Positions 61,908 through 64,000 of a stretch of DNA of 64,000 nucleotides are shown piece after piece. The translations under genes were made by a program, and so were the position numbers. Each line of letters starts with the position of its first letter. Position 1 is the first letter of the stretch. The notes beneath the pieces were generated by a model. The model searched no databases. It had not been told where the DNA came from and worked only from the letters and a program-made list of their open reading frames with translations. Source of the DNA: Aplectana chamaeleonis (lineage: Eukaryota > Nematoda > Chromadorea > Rhabditida > Cosmocercidae); assembly GCA_029168955.1 (NCBI GenBank), contig JAPDOI010000065.1:806001-870000 (forward strand), given 5' to 3'.

Positions 61908-64000
61908 AATCGGTTGGCTTTCGCCTGACGCGGTCATTCCGCATCTTCACCGAGGTGTGCCGTCCTAGTAGTCAGCCGTGTCCATTTTTCACGGTCTTCA
62001 GCCACAATTTGAACACATTCCATCCAGCTGTCACTATTCCATTTCCTGCGAAACGAAACATCGCGCCTGAACTGTCTTTCGATGCCGAGTGACTTTAAAT
62101 CCTCTTTAACCACATCCGTCCAGAACTTTCGCCTACGCCCAGGTGGCCGTTTCCAGACAGGATTTGGAAGCATTTTTAAAGCGTGTTGTACGAGACGATC
62201 CGGCGTTCTTCTTAGTATATGCCCGAGCAGTCGAAGTCGACTTTCCATTGCTGCTTGAGATGGCGTTAGGAGATGCTGGCACCTCCCTCGTGTCAAGCGT
62301 TGATGTACTGCGTCGATTTCCTTGTAAAGGTCTTCGTTATGGCATACACGCGGCCAGAAATATCCAAGCAAACGCCTAAAAAGCTTCCTCTCCGTGCCCC
62401 AATGCTGGCATCTCCTAACGCCATCTCAACCTTTCCATCTGCGTTTTCGGTGCTGCCCACGTCTCCGATCCGTACATCATGATAGGGCGAATAGCGGATA
62501 GGTAGACGCGCAACTTGACTTCCTTCGCGATGGTGGTAGACCACAAACACTTGGTTAGAGAATTGAATGCAGACGTATCTTTCGCACATCGTTGTCGAAT
62601 ATCCGCTGCATAACTACCATCGTTCTTCAGCAAACAGCCCAAATAACAGAAATCGTCCACCAGTTCGATACGTTGTCCGTCCACACAAACTCCAGTTGAA
62701 GGCCTCTGAGAGACCCACATCTGCTTGCATTTTGTCGGGACGAAGACGAAGTCCATAGGCTGCGGCATACTTCGAAACGAGGTTCACAATCCTTTGCAGT
62801 TTTGCGTTGTTTTCAGCGAATAACACAATGTCGTCGGCGTACTCCAGGTCGACAAGGGAGCGTCCTGATGGTGTTAGGATCACATCCGCAGGAAACTGTT
62901 CTGCAACTCTACGCATGATGTCATCAACGGCGAAGTTGAAAAGAAAGGTCCTGCAACGGCTCCTTGCCTTACTCCTGTTTTCACCTCGAAAGCTGACGTA
63001 AATCCGACAGGTGTACGAACTGCTGCTGTTGTTCCTTTGTTCATGTCCTCGATTAACCGAACATACTTTTCCGGGACTCCATCTGCTCGCAGAGCATTGA
63101 GCAATCGATCACGATGAGGGAGAGTCGAACGCGGCTTCAAAGTCCAAAAAGCAAGCTGTAATGGCTTCGAAAACCGCTGCCACGATTCAATTACTCTTCT
63201 CACGACGAACACTTGGTCGATGGTCGATCTTCCAGGTCGAAAACCGGCTTGCTCATCTCTGGTCGTTCCTTCACGATGTTTGATAAGTCGCTCGAGAATG
63301 ATACGTTCTAAAACCTTGTACATGACACGAAGTAGAGATTCCTCTGTAGTTCTTAGGATCCGTGACGGATAGCTTCTTGTGAAGAGGTACGATGATCGCA
63401 TGTCTCCACGAATCGGGTATCCTTTCGCTCATCCATATGGCACGGATGGTGTTGGTCATTTCACGAATCCCAGACGGAGGAAGAGCTTTCAGCATTTCAG
63501 CAGTGATGTTGTCATCTCCACCTGCCTTTCCATTCTTCATTTTCCGGACACAATCCAAAACTTCAGACTCAGTCGGCGGTTCCTCACTGACATCGTAATG
63601 TGCTCTCTGAACATGCGGGAGCTCAGGTACTGACGGCGCTGGACGATTCAGTAGTGAACTGAAGTAATCCTTCCATATCGGCAGCGTCGCATCACCAACT
63701 GCAACTCCATTGGTAGTGTTCAAGACAGGAGAACATCTCTTCATCTTCCCGCTATACTGTCGCAGCAACGTGTAGGCTTTCTTCGGATTCTTCTCCTCCC
63801 AAGCCTTCTCGAACTCCTTAGCTCTACACGTCCACTCTCGTTCGCGGTCACTTTGAAGCTGCCGACGCAACTTCCTCCTCAGACGCTTCTCCTCCACGAA
63901 GTTTCCTGCAGTTCGGAGAGCACATACTCTGTTGTGGGTAGATGTTGTTTCTTCTGAGACGTAGGCGAACTTCTTCTTAGGCTGTACAACCGGGAGTGCC
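61908..64000 (-). mobile_element. RTE-type non-LTR retrotransposon, second copy, runs off the right edge
   Basis: Nearly identical to the copy at 26675-29610 but on the minus strand. The 3' end lies near 61908, with a short TAAG-type tail (TTAAGTCAAGTAAG on the minus strand). The 5' part lies beyond base 64000. It sits upstream of gene B, about 470 bp from the tentative first exon. Confidence 0.85.
61934..63897 (-). pseudogene. Endonuclease-reverse transcriptase of second RTE copy, frameshifted
   Basis: In coding order: 63897-63271 (linker and RT N-terminus, KMKNGKAGGDDNITAEML), 63401-62880 (GFRPGRSTIDQVF, PHRDRLLNALRADG), 62916-62614 (LEYADDIVLFAENNAKLQ, the catalytic YADD box), 62768-62415 (CYLGCLLKNDGSY) and 62371-61934 (C-terminus, ending RTAHLGEDAE as in the first copy). 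At least four frameshifts break it. One, in the RGIS/LLRVMYK segment near 63336, is the same as in the first copy. The frame is open to 63897 only because of an ATG; the reading continues toward the window edge. Confidence 0.85.

Overview
The window looks like a stretch of a clade V (strongylid, hookworm-like) nematode genome. The evidence is two potassium-channel genes of the nematode TWK type, short exons with nematode TTTCAG-type acceptors, degenerate RTE, CR1-like and Tc1-like transposons, and very many palindromic (foldback/MITE-like) repeats. The species is inferred, not proven. No rRNA, tRNA, operon, CRISPR array or prokaryotic feature is visible.

Only two genes can be supported, both on the minus strand. 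They are tandem paralogues encoding two-pore-domain (K2P/TWK) potassium channels. Gene A runs from about 16988 down to its stop at 5784. Gene B runs from about 61434 down to its stop at 46909. I could join 12 exons for A and 13 for B in frame. From the M1 exon onward every exon has the same length and intron phase in both genes (143, 123, 139, 154, 80, 155, 97, 68, 165 nt). Intron sizes and contents differ completely. Both keep the P1 filter TTTGYG and the P2 filter TIGLGD, so both look functional. The first exon with the start codon is not identified for either.

The rest is transposable-element matter. From 25.0 to 29.66 kb a decayed CR1-like non-LTR element carries a 5'-truncated RTE element, flanked by an 11-bp target-site duplication, in its 3' end. 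A second RTE copy leaves the window at the right edge on the minus strand. At 37.6-38.7 kb there is a dead Tc1/mariner-type transposase. A very large inverted repeat (arms about 1.6-1.7 kb, spacer about 1.3 kb) lies at 41.7-46.3 kb, just downstream of gene B.

Many smaller foldback elements share a terminal signature close to AAAGGCAGTGTTCACGAT although their interiors differ. They occur between the genes and inside introns of both. One ends two bases from a splice-donor hexamer of gene B. The repeats explain why the two genes spread over 11 and 14.5 kb for proteins of about 520-540 residues.
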